Shown here piece by piece: positions 36,840 to 44,455 of a stretch of DNA of 64,000 bases. The DNA lies in the NCBI RefSeq assembly GCF_017355915.2, contig NZ_JAFEUV020000001.1, positions 372,001-436,000 of the forward strand. Direction: 5' to 3'. The notes beneath the pieces are model-generated. The model searched no databases, was not told the DNA's origin, and was given only the letters and a program-made list of their open reading frames with translations. Numbering within the stretch: the stretch's first letter is position 1; each line of letters starts with the position of its first letter. This stretch comes from Telluribacter roseus (lineage in GTDB: Bacteria; Bacteroidota; Bacteroidia; Cytophagales; Spirosomataceae). The position numbers were made by a program, and so were the translations under genes.

Positions 36840-37556
36840 TCAATTAGTCTGCAGTTCATTTTCTCTGGTATGGTAGGTATGGGTCCAGTCGGTGGCACCA
36901 CAGTTGGTACACTGGATATTTTCTCTGGCCCCCTCCTGTACATGTCCGCAGTTACAGCAGGCCTTTACCGATCCATCCAATTTATTCTGGCTTTGTTTTA
37001 TAGACTGATCAAACTCCGGATATATAGGAAGTCCGGGCTTGTCATCTTCTTCTACGAATACACTGAATGCACCACACCCTTCCAGATAAGCCCGTTTGAC
37101 TTTACCCAGGTTGTAGATGTTCTTCTGGCGAAGCAGAGCGTACAGCTGCTGGTGAGTGATGTACGTTTTATTCAGCTCTTCGACTACGATTTTGCCATCT
37201 TTCACCAGCATGGATAATTTCCCCTGCGTAATTTCTTCAGCCCGGTGGTTTTTAACGGTCCATAGGTTAAACTGACGCTGGAAAATGAGAGCACAGATTA
37301 GGGCCAGTACCCCAAACAGAATACCTCGGTCGGGTAACTGCATCACCGGTGATACAATGGCACCAAGGGTAATCATAACAGCCATTTCGGTGAGGGTGAT
37401 CTGGCCTGACATTCGCTTGCCCATCAACCGTACTATCAATAACAGGAAGATATAAATGAGTACCGTCCGTATTACAACTTCTATCATAAACTCCCACGTC
37501 GTTTGCCCGATGAGCCAACGATTAATATCTCCAAGGTGAATTTCCTCTTTCTTCAT
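36840..37556 (-). CDS. DUF421 (YetF-like) membrane protein with C-terminal zinc ribbon
   Basis: 238 aa, first gene of the tandem pair. Three N-terminal membrane segments (VIRTVLIYIFLLLIVRLMG first), YetF domain (TQGKLSMLVKDGKIVVEELN; NIYNLGKVKRAYLEGCGAFS) and a C-terminal ribbon with CCNCG and CTNCG. The two proteins share order and motifs but differ through most positions, so the duplication is old. They may form a hetero-oligomer. Confidence 0.85.
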   Translation of the reverse strand: MKKEEIHLGDINRWLIGQTTWEFMIEVVIRTVLIYIFLLLIVRLMGKRMSGQITLTEMAVMITLGAIVSPVMQLPDRGILFGVLALICALIFQRQFNLWTVKNHRAEEITQGKLSMLVKDGKIVVEELNKTYITHQQLYALLRQKNIYNLGKVKRAYLEGCGAFSVFVEEDDKPGLPIYPEFDQSIKQSQNKLDGSVKACCNCGHVQEGARENIQCTNCGATDWTHTYHTRENELQTN

Positions 37557-37871
37557 ACTTCCTTTCTAAATGTATATGTTTAGAGCTTTTAAATAATTAC
37601 GCCAGTACAGAGGGAAGATGAGGTGTGACTTGGCAGAATTATATTATCGCTAATAAAAATATAATATATAATGTAACTGGATATATACAAATGACTAAGG
37701 AAAGGAAATACTTATCCTGCTTATATTGTAGAAAATTAAAGGTTTACAGGCATATATGTGGAGGCGGATGCCCAAAGTGTCTTGGTTACATTTTTGAGTA
37801 GTAATAAGTTGTTGTATAATCGTTACCTAACTTATTTCCTATTAGTAGACAAGTACATATAGCCGCTATCT
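37557..37871. other. AT-rich intergenic region, no gene seen
   Basis: 315 bases upstream of both the DUF421 operon (minus) and the broken OMP gene (plus). It contains a very AT-rich block (about 37640-37690, ATAATATATAATG). No exact TAnnTTTG, no DnaA-box cluster and no ORF with family features was found. Confidence 0.5.
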
Positions 37872-38504
37872 ATGCAAAACCTCTTCTTTATTGCCCTGCT
37901 TTCTGGCTGCCTTACAACTACCAGTCGATAGCGATAATACCCCTCAGCCAGCGCTACGTGGAGTAGTCGTTAAGGTGGCTCCTGCGGAATACTTGGTCAA
38001 TCTGTATACCATCACGCTGGGAACAGAGGTGCTGGTAGGTGAGCGAATTGGGTTGCATGCAGAAGCGGGTGTTGGTCATCCTGCCTCTAATCCATATGAG
38101 TCTGAAACTCCCGTATCTGGTTGTGCCGGCTGGAATGGCGCAAGTACCAGCGTCCCCACTTTGCCAGGACAGCCCGACTATATGGCGCGGTGAAGCATTA
38201 TAATAAGTTCTCGACCGAATTCAGGACTACTAACCAGCCTTCGGTACTGAATGAACAGGACCATACATTACGGAGAAATATATATGACCTGCGGGTAAAG
38301 GACGGTATTCAGTGGATGGGCAAGCTATGGGTACTTGCTCTGTTTGGTGGGATAGGTACCCGGTACAGGGATGTCTGGATCGATGGAACAGACGGGCGTA
38401 CCACTTTTCAGAGGTGGAGCCTATTATACGAACAACCGGGTAGATCATTTCGGCTGTACCCGGCTTTAGGATGTAAGGTAGGCTGGCTACTATTCAGGAA
38501 GTAG
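37872..38504 (+). pseudogene. Frameshifted outer-membrane barrel protein gene
   Basis: The pieces make sense only together. An ATG at 37872 gives a signal/lipobox start (MQNLFFIALLSGC) that stops at 37931. The next frame carries ALRGVVVKVAPAEYLVNLY and TLGTEVLVGERIGLHAEAGVG, then stops at 38193. The first frame resumes with RTARLYGAVKHYNKFSTEF, WMGKLWVLALFGGIGTRYR and RLYPALGCKVGWLLFRK to a stop at 38504. Alternating amphipathic strands and a periodic Gly pattern resemble DUF3575-type barrels. At least two frameshifts are needed, near 37925 and 38100-38170, so it looks inactivated. Sequencing error is the alternative. Confidence 0.65.
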
Positions 38505-38521
38505 CTCAACAGGCAGCAAAA

Positions 38522-38552
38522 AAAGACCCAGCCGCAAAGCAGCAGGGTCTTT
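38522..38552 (-). terminator. Terminator of the ATP synthase Fo/delta operon
   Basis: AAAGACCC and GGGTCTTT enclose a 15-nt loop that can form a further GC-rich helix; the minus strand continues with a T7 run. Placed just after the atpH stop. Confidence 0.8.
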
Positions 38553-38580
38553 CCAAATTATACAGATAAAAAATGAAATC

Positions 38581-39117
38581 TTAGCCGATAAGCTGAAGCT
38601 TGAGGTTGTTAAGGCGGCTACGGAGCGAGGCATCTACCTGGCGGTCGCCTACCCGAAGCACAAAACCTCCGATCAGTTTAGAATCTACCTTTTCTTCGAG
38701 TTCAACCGTTTTGCCGGTAGCCTCAGCGACTATCTTGCTAAACTGCTGACGAAGCTCCGCTGTAAGGGGAGTAGTAGTCACTACGGTAGCTTTTTGTATT
38801 CCTTTGTAATCGTTATAGATCTTGATGTATTCGTCGGCTATGGCATCCAGAATTGATTCCCGGTTTTTCTGGGTAATAATTCTAAAGATAGCAAACGAAA
38901 CCGGATCAACCTTGTCCTGAAACAAACCTTTCAGAATACCCAGTTTTTTTTCGTGACGTACCACCGGGCTACTTAGGGCAAGCATAAGACCCCTGTTTTC
39001 GACGGCGGTATTCCTGAAAAGCTGCATATCCTTATATACAGTCTCCACAACACCTTTTTCCTGGGCCAGGTCAATCAGTGATTGAGCGTATCGTGTTGCA
39101 ACGGCACCTACTGACAT
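38581..39117 (-). CDS. atpH: ATP synthase F1 subunit delta
   Basis: 178 aa. OSCP/delta family: VGAVATRYAQSLIDLAQEKG at the start, a helical N-terminal domain, and the C-terminal signature ELEEKVDSKLIGGFVLRVGDRQVDASLRSRLNNLK (about 140-174). It links the F1 head to the peripheral stalk formed by subunit b. It is the last gene of the operon; the usual atpA and atpG do not follow. Confidence 0.94.
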   Translation of the reverse strand: MSVGAVATRYAQSLIDLAQEKGVVETVYKDMQLFRNTAVENRGLMLALSSPVVRHEKKLGILKGLFQDKVDPVSFAIFRIITQKNRESILDAIADEYIKIYNDYKGIQKATVVTTTPLTAELRQQFSKIVAEATGKTVELEEKVDSKLIGGFVLRVGDRQVDASLRSRLNNLKLQLIG

Positions 39118-39201
39118 ATTCTTTTATTTTTGGATGAAGTACGGATGGTACTTCACGTAGTTTAGTTCTATAAATATCGCCTTTCAAAGGCGGAGCCAGT
39201 A

Positions 39202-39696
39202 TTAGTTAAGATGAGCGTTGGAAGCCAGCTCAGCTACCAGTTTCTCCTGTGAAGTCTTATCACTCAGTTCACGACGCAGTACCTGCTCAGCGATCTGCAG
39301 CGACAGGGCCGCTATTTCTTTCTTCATGGTAGTGATAGCTGCCTGCTGCTCGTTACGGATGGTCTCACGGGCGCTTTCAAGTACTTTCTGACCTTCTACG
39401 GCTGCTTTATCGCGAGCTTCGGCAATCATACGGTCAGCGGCTTCTTTAGCCTCCCGGATGATGCGGTCGCGGCTGGCGTTGGCTTCGGCGAGTTGCTTGG
39501 CATTGTCAGCCTGCAGCTTAGCCATTTCGGCTTTGGTTTGTTGGGCCAGGTCCAGGGCACTCTGTATTTCGTGTTCACGGTCTTTGAGTCCGGCAATAAT
39601 GGGTTTCCAGGCGTACGTACGAAGAACCACTACCAGCAACAGAAACACCACCAGCATCCAAAACAAAAGACCAATGGCGGGGGTAAGCAATGACAT
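39202..39696 (-). CDS. atpF: ATP synthase Fo subunit b
   Basis: 164 aa. One N-terminal membrane helix (about 5-27, IGLLFWMLVVFLLLVVVLRT) followed by a long charged coiled coil (KDREHEIQSALDLAQQTKAE onward) that forms the peripheral stalk. AYAWKPI-type junction (TYAWKPIIAGLKDRE) is the standard b-subunit start. Located 84 nt upstream of atpH. Confidence 0.95.
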   Translation of the reverse strand: MSLLTPAIGLLFWMLVVFLLLVVVLRTYAWKPIIAGLKDREHEIQSALDLAQQTKAEMAKLQADNAKQLAEANASRDRIIREAKEAADRMIAEARDKAAVEGQKVLESARETIRNEQQAAITTMKKEIAALSLQIAEQVLRRELSDKTSQEKLVAELASNAHLN

Positions 39697-39832
39697 AGCT
39701 TTTAAGGATTTTAAAGTGTAAAGTAGTAATGTTTAGTAGGCAGGAACCCGGTAGTAACTCGAATGACTGAAAGGTACAGGTTACTCCATGCCAGCCGCAA
39801 AATATTCTTAAACCTTTTGTTTCTAAATTAAG

Positions 39833-39859
39833 TCCGTGGAGGCCTAATGCCCCCACGGA
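39833..39859. promoter_or_regulatory. Hairpin in the atpE-atpF intergenic region
   Basis: TCCGTGGAGGC and GCCCCCACGGA form an 11-bp stem with one mismatch, loop CTAAT. A T6 follows on the plus strand only, so on the coding (minus) strand it is not a classic terminator. It may protect the atpE end of the mRNA, helping the high output of subunit c. Confidence 0.45.
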
Positions 39860-39917
39860 ATGTTTTTTGCCACCTCATCGCCTAATGCAGATGAAGCTCA
39901 GGCCTCCTGATCTGTTA

Positions 39918-40181
39918 TTACAGATTGAAAGAGATAAGCAGACAGATAACGGCTGCAAAAAGAGCCACCGCCTCAATAAGAGCCGCGATTACAAGCATAG
40001 CAGTCTGGATACGACCTGCAGCCTCAGGCTGACGGGCGATACCTTCCATAGCGCTACCACCGATGCGACCGATACCCAGACCAGCACCTAGTACAGCAAG
40101 ACCAGCGCCAAGACCAGCACCCATTACTGCAAGACCTACACCGCTCTGCTCAGCAGCTTGAAGCAAAATTTGAAGCAACAT
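39918..40181 (-). CDS. atpE: ATP synthase Fo subunit c
   Basis: 87 aa, two membrane helices. Helix 1 is Gly-rich (GAGLGAGLAVLGAGLGIG), the polar loop is RQPEA (50-54), and helix 2 carries the ion-binding Glu70 in AALIEAVALFA. The residue after the Glu is Ala, not Ser/Thr, and the Na+ ligand set is missing, so it is probably a proton type. It forms the rotor ring. Confidence 0.96.
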   Translation of the reverse strand: MLLQILLQAAEQSGVGLAVMGAGLGAGLAVLGAGLGIGRIGGSAMEGIARQPEAAGRIQTAMLVIAALIEAVALFAAVICLLISFNL

Positions 40182-40230
40182 AATTGTGTTCGTTTAGAGA
40201 TATATTAATTAAAAAACAAAAGATTACTGA

Positions 40231-41325
40231 TTAATGACCGATGCCGTGGTCGGCTTCGTGGTTATCTTCGATGGCACTACCGATGTACATGCATGACAGC
40301 AGCGTGAAGATGAACGCCTGGATAAAGGCTACCATGATCTCGATGAAGTTCATGAACAGGGCGAACAGCGAAACTACCGGTGCCAGCGCCAGGCTCTTGA
40401 AAATGAATATCAGACCAAAAAGGCTCAACAGGATAATGTGACCCGCGGTAATGTTCGCAAAAAGACGAACCATCAGGGAGAAGGGCTTCATAAATACACC
40501 CACGATCTCTACCGGTACCATGACAGGCAGCAGGGCTACAGGTACACCGGTTGGTTTGAAAAGGTGCATATAGTAATGCTTGTTGGCATTGATATGCACG
40601 ATGATGAACGTCAGGACGGCCAGTGTCAGCGTAATGGCAATGTTACCGGTAAGGTTAGCCGCACCAGGTAGCAGACCGAGCAGGTTGTTGATCAGGATAA
40701 AGAAGAACAACGTCAGCATGTACGGGAGGTACTTCTCGTAGGTAGGGCCGATATTGGGCTTAACTACCTCATCGCGAATGAAAAGGATGATGATCTCCAT
40801 TGCCGACTGGAACCCACGCGGAGCCTTGCCGGGGCGTGTCTTGTAGGCTTTGGCCACAGCTCCGAATATAAGCAGCAGCAGTACAGCGCTGATCAGCATG
40901 GAGGCTACGTTCTTGGTAATGGAAAAATCATAAACCGTACGTGACTCATCAACGGGTACGATTACCTCTTTCTCATCGTGGGTAAGACGGTAGCCGTTGT
41001 ACTCGTGCTGATCGTTGTGAAACTTGCTGGACATGAATACTTCCACACCACGATCCGGCGAATAAAGAATTACCGGGAGAGGAGCCACCAGCCCATGTGC
41101 AAACTCCCACTCGTGTGAGTCAGCAATGTGGTGCATGATCATTTCACCAATGTTAAATTCCTCCTCTTCGTCGTGTCCGGGACTATGCTGCTCGGCGTGC
41201 TCTTCGTAGTTAGGCACTTCGGCGGCGGTGGTGTCAATGATTTCGTGCTGAGCCCTTAAGGGATTGGAAATCAATAGAGCTGCCGCAATGGCAATTGTAA
41301 AATATCGGCGGATATGAATTAACAT
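40231..41325 (-). CDS. atpB: ATP synthase Fo subunit a, with His/Glu-rich N-terminal extension
   Basis: 364 aa. Signal-like N-terminus (ends LRAQHEII), then an extracytoplasmic His/Glu-rich stretch (about 30-65: HAEQHSPGHDEEEE, MHHIADSHE). The a-subunit core begins around 170 with NNLLGLLPG, and the essential Arg is in MVRLFANITAGHI. It ends DNHEADHGIGH. Longer than the usual 240-280 aa of other phyla; an extended N-terminus is common in Bacteroidota. Forms the proton half-channels against the c-ring. Confidence 0.94.
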   Translation of the reverse strand: MLIHIRRYFTIAIAAALLISNPLRAQHEIIDTTAAEVPNYEEHAEQHSPGHDEEEEFNIGEMIMHHIADSHEWEFAHGLVAPLPVILYSPDRGVEVFMSSKFHNDQHEYNGYRLTHDEKEVIVPVDESRTVYDFSITKNVASMLISAVLLLLIFGAVAKAYKTRPGKAPRGFQSAMEIIILFIRDEVVKPNIGPTYEKYLPYMLTLFFFILINNLLGLLPGAANLTGNIAITLTLAVLTFIIVHINANKHYYMHLFKPTGVPVALLPVMVPVEIVGVFMKPFSLMVRLFANITAGHIILLSLFGLIFIFKSLALAPVVSLFALFMNFIEIMVAFIQAFIFTLLSCMYIGSAIEDNHEADHGIGH

Positions 41326-41346
41326 AAAGCTTGTTATGACTATGCG

Positions 41347-41709
41347 TTATAAATCGCGGCGCAAGTTACTATACAAACCATATATTTCAAAGCTCGTATA
41401 AAATAAATAGAGTACAAGAAAGTTAATTATGAAGATCTTTTGATCAGGAACGCCTCTGTACAGAAAAAAGGCTACGAAAATCATGCACAGCAGGAGCCGG
41501 GCTACTATAGTAGAAATGTAGAAGGGAACGAAATTTTCACGCTTATTCCGAAAACCAATTTCCATAAGGCGATGAATCAGTATCGAAACTCCCAGAAAAA
41601 AAGCTAGTATATACCAGATCCATTGATGGATAAACCGGCCGAGTTCAGTTTTTTGAGCTAGAAAAAATACAATTCCCAGAAGGGCAGTAGCCAGAATGCT
41701 TCTCAGCAT
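41347..41709 (-). CDS. Small membrane protein in the atp operon, AtpI-like position
   Basis: 120 aa with about four hydrophobic segments (ILATALLGIVFFLAQ; WIWYILAFFLGVSILIH; IVARLLLCMIFVAFFLY; IFIINFLVLYLFYTSFEIYG). No known family is recognised with certainty. Its place between atpZ and atpB is where other phyla have atpI/Q/R, assembly factors for the c-ring, so a similar role is plausible. Spacing 21 nt to atpB and 16 nt from atpZ. Confidence 0.7.
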   Translation of the reverse strand: MLRSILATALLGIVFFLAQKTELGRFIHQWIWYILAFFLGVSILIHRLMEIGFRNKRENFVPFYISTIVARLLLCMIFVAFFLYRGVPDQKIFIINFLVLYLFYTSFEIYGLYSNLRRDL

Positions 41710-41725
41710 GGAAGAGATGAGTTAG

Positions 41726-41959
41726 TTAATTCTTGGGGAGACCCCGTATAAACATATATAAAGAGCCGCCGATAGACAGCAGCGACAGGATCAGCGTCCA
41801 GACCGGAACTTTATTCTGCTGCCACTCGTCAAGCTTATACCCAGCATAGGTGAATACCAGTATGGTACCGAGCATCTGAAAAGCCAGGCCTGAGTACCGG
41901 ACGTAGGAGTTGGTACGATGGCGGGTCTTATCCAAATTGTCTTGTTTTGGGTCGCTCAT
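41726..41959 (-). CDS. atpZ: AtpZ-like ATP synthase accessory protein
   Basis: 77 aa, first gene of the operon. Two membrane helices (YSGLAFQMLGTILVFTYAGY and VWTLILSLLSIGGSLYMFI) joined by KLDEWQQNKVP, the AtpZ/PF09527 pattern. Proteins of this family associate with the Fo sector and may carry Mg2+/Ca2+. Confidence 0.82.
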   Translation of the reverse strand: MSDPKQDNLDKTRHRTNSYVRYSGLAFQMLGTILVFTYAGYKLDEWQQNKVPVWTLILSLLSIGGSLYMFIRGLPKN

Positions 41960-42098
41960 GCTGGTTTATGTCTAAGCCCGGTGGAAATAGGGAGTAAAGT
42001 TGCCTCTAATTTCGGAATTGGCATTATCTTCGATACGTAATTATCAGAATTTACGTTCTTAATACAGCCAGATACTTTATTTAAATCTTTGAAATCAC

Positions 42099-44324
42099 GT
42101 GTCTGTGATCCAGCATACCTTCTCGTTTCTTAGGCGCCTGGGAGCCATGACTGCACTGGTAGGTGCGCTATCAGGATGCTCGCAGTATAGCAACCGGCCC
42201 GGTAGCGTGGCTTTTCATAATCTTACCGCCAAGTACAATGCCTACTATATTTCGCGCAATAGCCTCAACGAAGCGGAGCGGGAGATCTACAAGGCCTACC
42301 GTGATGATTATAACCAGTTGCTGCCCATACTGTTACCTTTTGACTCCGTACAGGCTGTCAAAGTAAAGCCTCAGCTGGAAGACGCCATCAAGAAAGCATC
42401 TATCGTAGCTGAGCGTCACCAGAACAGCAAGTGGCTGGACAATAGCTATACTCTTATTGGAAAGTCGCGCCTGTACCTGGGGCAGTGGGACGATGGCCAG
42501 GAGGCCCTCCGGTATGTATTTGCCAATGGCCGTGACGAGGATGATAAAAATGAAGCGCTTATCTGGCTTATGCGCGCCTACATTGCCCGCAACGATTTTT
42601 CCAATGCTCTTAATGTGTCGGAATACCTGCGGCAGCAGTCGCTTACCAGGGAGGCTACCCGTGATTTTTATCTGGCCAAAGCGTACCTGCATCAGCAGCG
42701 GGGAGAACACCTGACGGCCGTAGCCATTCTGGAACAGACATTCCCGTTACTGAAAAAATCACTTTCAACGGCCCGGCTTCATTACGTAGCCGGCCAGCTC
42801 TATGACCGCATCGGGCAGTACGCCCTGGCCAATGAGCACTACCGCAGTGTCAGCCGCAACCGCCCGTCGTACGACCTGGCGTTCAATGCCAGCATGAATT
42901 CGCTGCAGAACCAGGTATTACTGAACCCCCGGACTGACCTTACGTCCGTAGGGTTTGACAGAATGCTGCGTGACCGTAAGAACAACGACCTTCGTGACCG
43001 CATCTACTATACCATGGGGCTGCTGGCAGAGCGTCGGGAGCAGTATCCTCAGGCGCTGGATTATCTGCACAGGTCCATTGCGGTAGCCGGTGCCAACACC
43101 CAACAAGTACCTTATACCTACCTCGAGCTGGCCCGTATCAACTACGACCGCCTGGACAACTACGAGGCAGCCAAAGCCTACTACGATAGTGCCCTGGTAG
43201 TGCTTCCCAAGGAGGCACGGGAGTACCGGCTGGTTTCGGATCGTAAGAAAGCACTGGATGAGTTTGTGACGCAGCTGACCATCGTCCGTACCGAAGATAG
43301 CCTGCAGCAGTTGGCCCAGATGAATCCGGTTGCGCTGGATCGTAAGATAGATGCCATTATTGAAGCTGAAGAAGAGCACAAGCAACAGCTTCTTCGTAAG
43401 GCTCAGGAGGCTCTGGTAGCTTCTAACAACTCCGCCGCTGGTGCAGGGGTACCTTTGGGCGCCGGTAATGAGCGCCGCTGGGAGCTGTATGATCCCGTAC
43501 TGGTTAATCAGGGGCGCATGGAGTTCCGGAGGTTATGGGGCAATCGTCCTCTGGAGGACGACTGGCGTCGCACCACCAAGGACAACCGGTCTTTTGCCTC
43601 AGCGGGGCAGGAGGCTCTGGCCGGACCCGGACAACCCCAGGCAAACCCGCTGGCTGCCTCGGCCATGACCAAAGGCTCACCCGAGTGGCAGGCCCGCCGG
43701 GAGGAGCTACGACGTCAGGTTCCGGTTGGCGATGCGGCTATTGCTGCCTCGATGAAAAGAGAGGAAGATGCCCTCTACCGGCTGGGCAAGATATACAGGT
43801 TTGATCTGAAAGAGTCCGATAAGGCAGTGGCTTCGTTTAGTCGCTTGCTCAAAGATTATCCTAAGACGGAGTACCGCGAAGAATTGTACTACCTGTTGTA
43901 CCTGTCGCTGCCGGAGCAGGACAAGACACGCTCCCAGTGGAAGGATAAACTTTTGGCAGAATATCCTGGTTCTACCTACGCTCGTTTGCTGAACCAGACC
44001 CCTAAGGCTTCCGAAGACGGAGCGGTTACTGCATCTACGGCTCCGGCCAAGTCCTACGATAAGGTGTACGAGCTGTACGTGGCAGGCAACTACTCGGAAG
44101 GATTAGCCCAGGTCGAAAATGCTCTTGCCCAGAACCAGGGCGGGCCACTCGAAGATAAGTTTGCCTTGTTACGGATATTCCTGATCGGGAAAGTACAGGG
44201 ACGAGACGCGTATCTGCAGGCCATTAACGAGTTTATCCGTCTGTATCCTGACAGCTCCCTTTTACCACGGGTACAGGAAATGCTCGAGGTGACCGGTCAG
44301 GCATCCGTACGCCGGAAGTTCTGA
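42099..44324 (+). CDS. sprE: SprE/PorW-like TPR lipoprotein of the type IX secretion system
   Basis: 741 aa. Start GTG 42099 is chosen because it gives basic residues (FLRRLG) before the hydrophobic stretch and the lipobox ALSGC at about Cys27; the ATG at 42147 would leave a signal with no positive charge. The segment FHNLTAKYNAYYISRNSLNEAE followed by YNQLLPILLPFDS is the hallmark N-terminus of SprE/PorW. TPR-like helical repeats run through 100-350 and 580-735, with a less structured Ala/Gly/Pro linker at about 445-530. SprE is needed for T9SS secretion and gliding and contacts the GldKLMN/PorP machine. The gld genes lie about 6 kb downstream. Confidence 0.85.
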   Translation: MSVIQHTFSFLRRLGAMTALVGALSGCSQYSNRPGSVAFHNLTAKYNAYYISRNSLNEAEREIYKAYRDDYNQLLPILLPFDSVQAVKVKPQLEDAIKKASIVAERHQNSKWLDNSYTLIGKSRLYLGQWDDGQEALRYVFANGRDEDDKNEALIWLMRAYIARNDFSNALNVSEYLRQQSLTREATRDFYLAKAYLHQQRGEHLTAVAILEQTFPLLKKSLSTARLHYVAGQLYDRIGQYALANEHYRSVSRNRPSYDLAFNASMNSLQNQVLLNPRTDLTSVGFDRMLRDRKNNDLRDRIYYTMGLLAERREQYPQALDYLHRSIAVAGANTQQVPYTYLELARINYDRLDNYEAAKAYYDSALVVLPKEAREYRLVSDRKKALDEFVTQLTIVRTEDSLQQLAQMNPVALDRKIDAIIEAEEEHKQQLLRKAQEALVASNNSAAGAGVPLGAGNERRWELYDPVLVNQGRMEFRRLWGNRPLEDDWRRTTKDNRSFASAGQEALAGPGQPQANPLAASAMTKGSPEWQARREELRRQVPVGDAAIAASMKREEDALYRLGKIYRFDLKESDKAVASFSRLLKDYPKTEYREELYYLLYLSLPEQDKTRSQWKDKLLAEYPGSTYARLLNQTPKASEDGAVTASTAPAKSYDKVYELYVAGNYSEGLAQVENALAQNQGGPLEDKFALLRIFLIGKVQGRDAYLQAINEFIRLYPDSSLLPRVQEMLEVTGQASVRRKF

Positions 44325-44330
44325 AAATGC

Positions 44331-44338
44331 TATCTTTG
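44331..44338 (+). promoter_or_regulatory. -7 promoter element for the PBP1A gene
   Basis: TATCTTTG matches TAnnTTTG exactly, followed by CACTA. It lies 118 nt before the PBP1A start, just after the sprE stop. The -33 region has only a weak TTC. Confidence 0.5.
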
Positions 44339-44455
44339 CACTACTATATTGCTATATTGTAAAAGTAGGAGAAATAGCTTCCGGTACATTTGATAGTGTC
44401 AGGCTCAAAACCTGCCTGAAGCATAGACCCTCAATAAATATTTAAAAGTATACAC

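Noticed and set aside
37640-37690. AT-rich block as a replication origin
   Set aside because: No cluster of DnaA boxes and no dnaA or dnaN nearby.
39136-39200. Inverted repeats between atpF and atpH (GAAGTAC/GTACTTC; CGCCTTT/AAAGGCG)
   Set aside because: Short, with no T-run and within the operon; could be chance.
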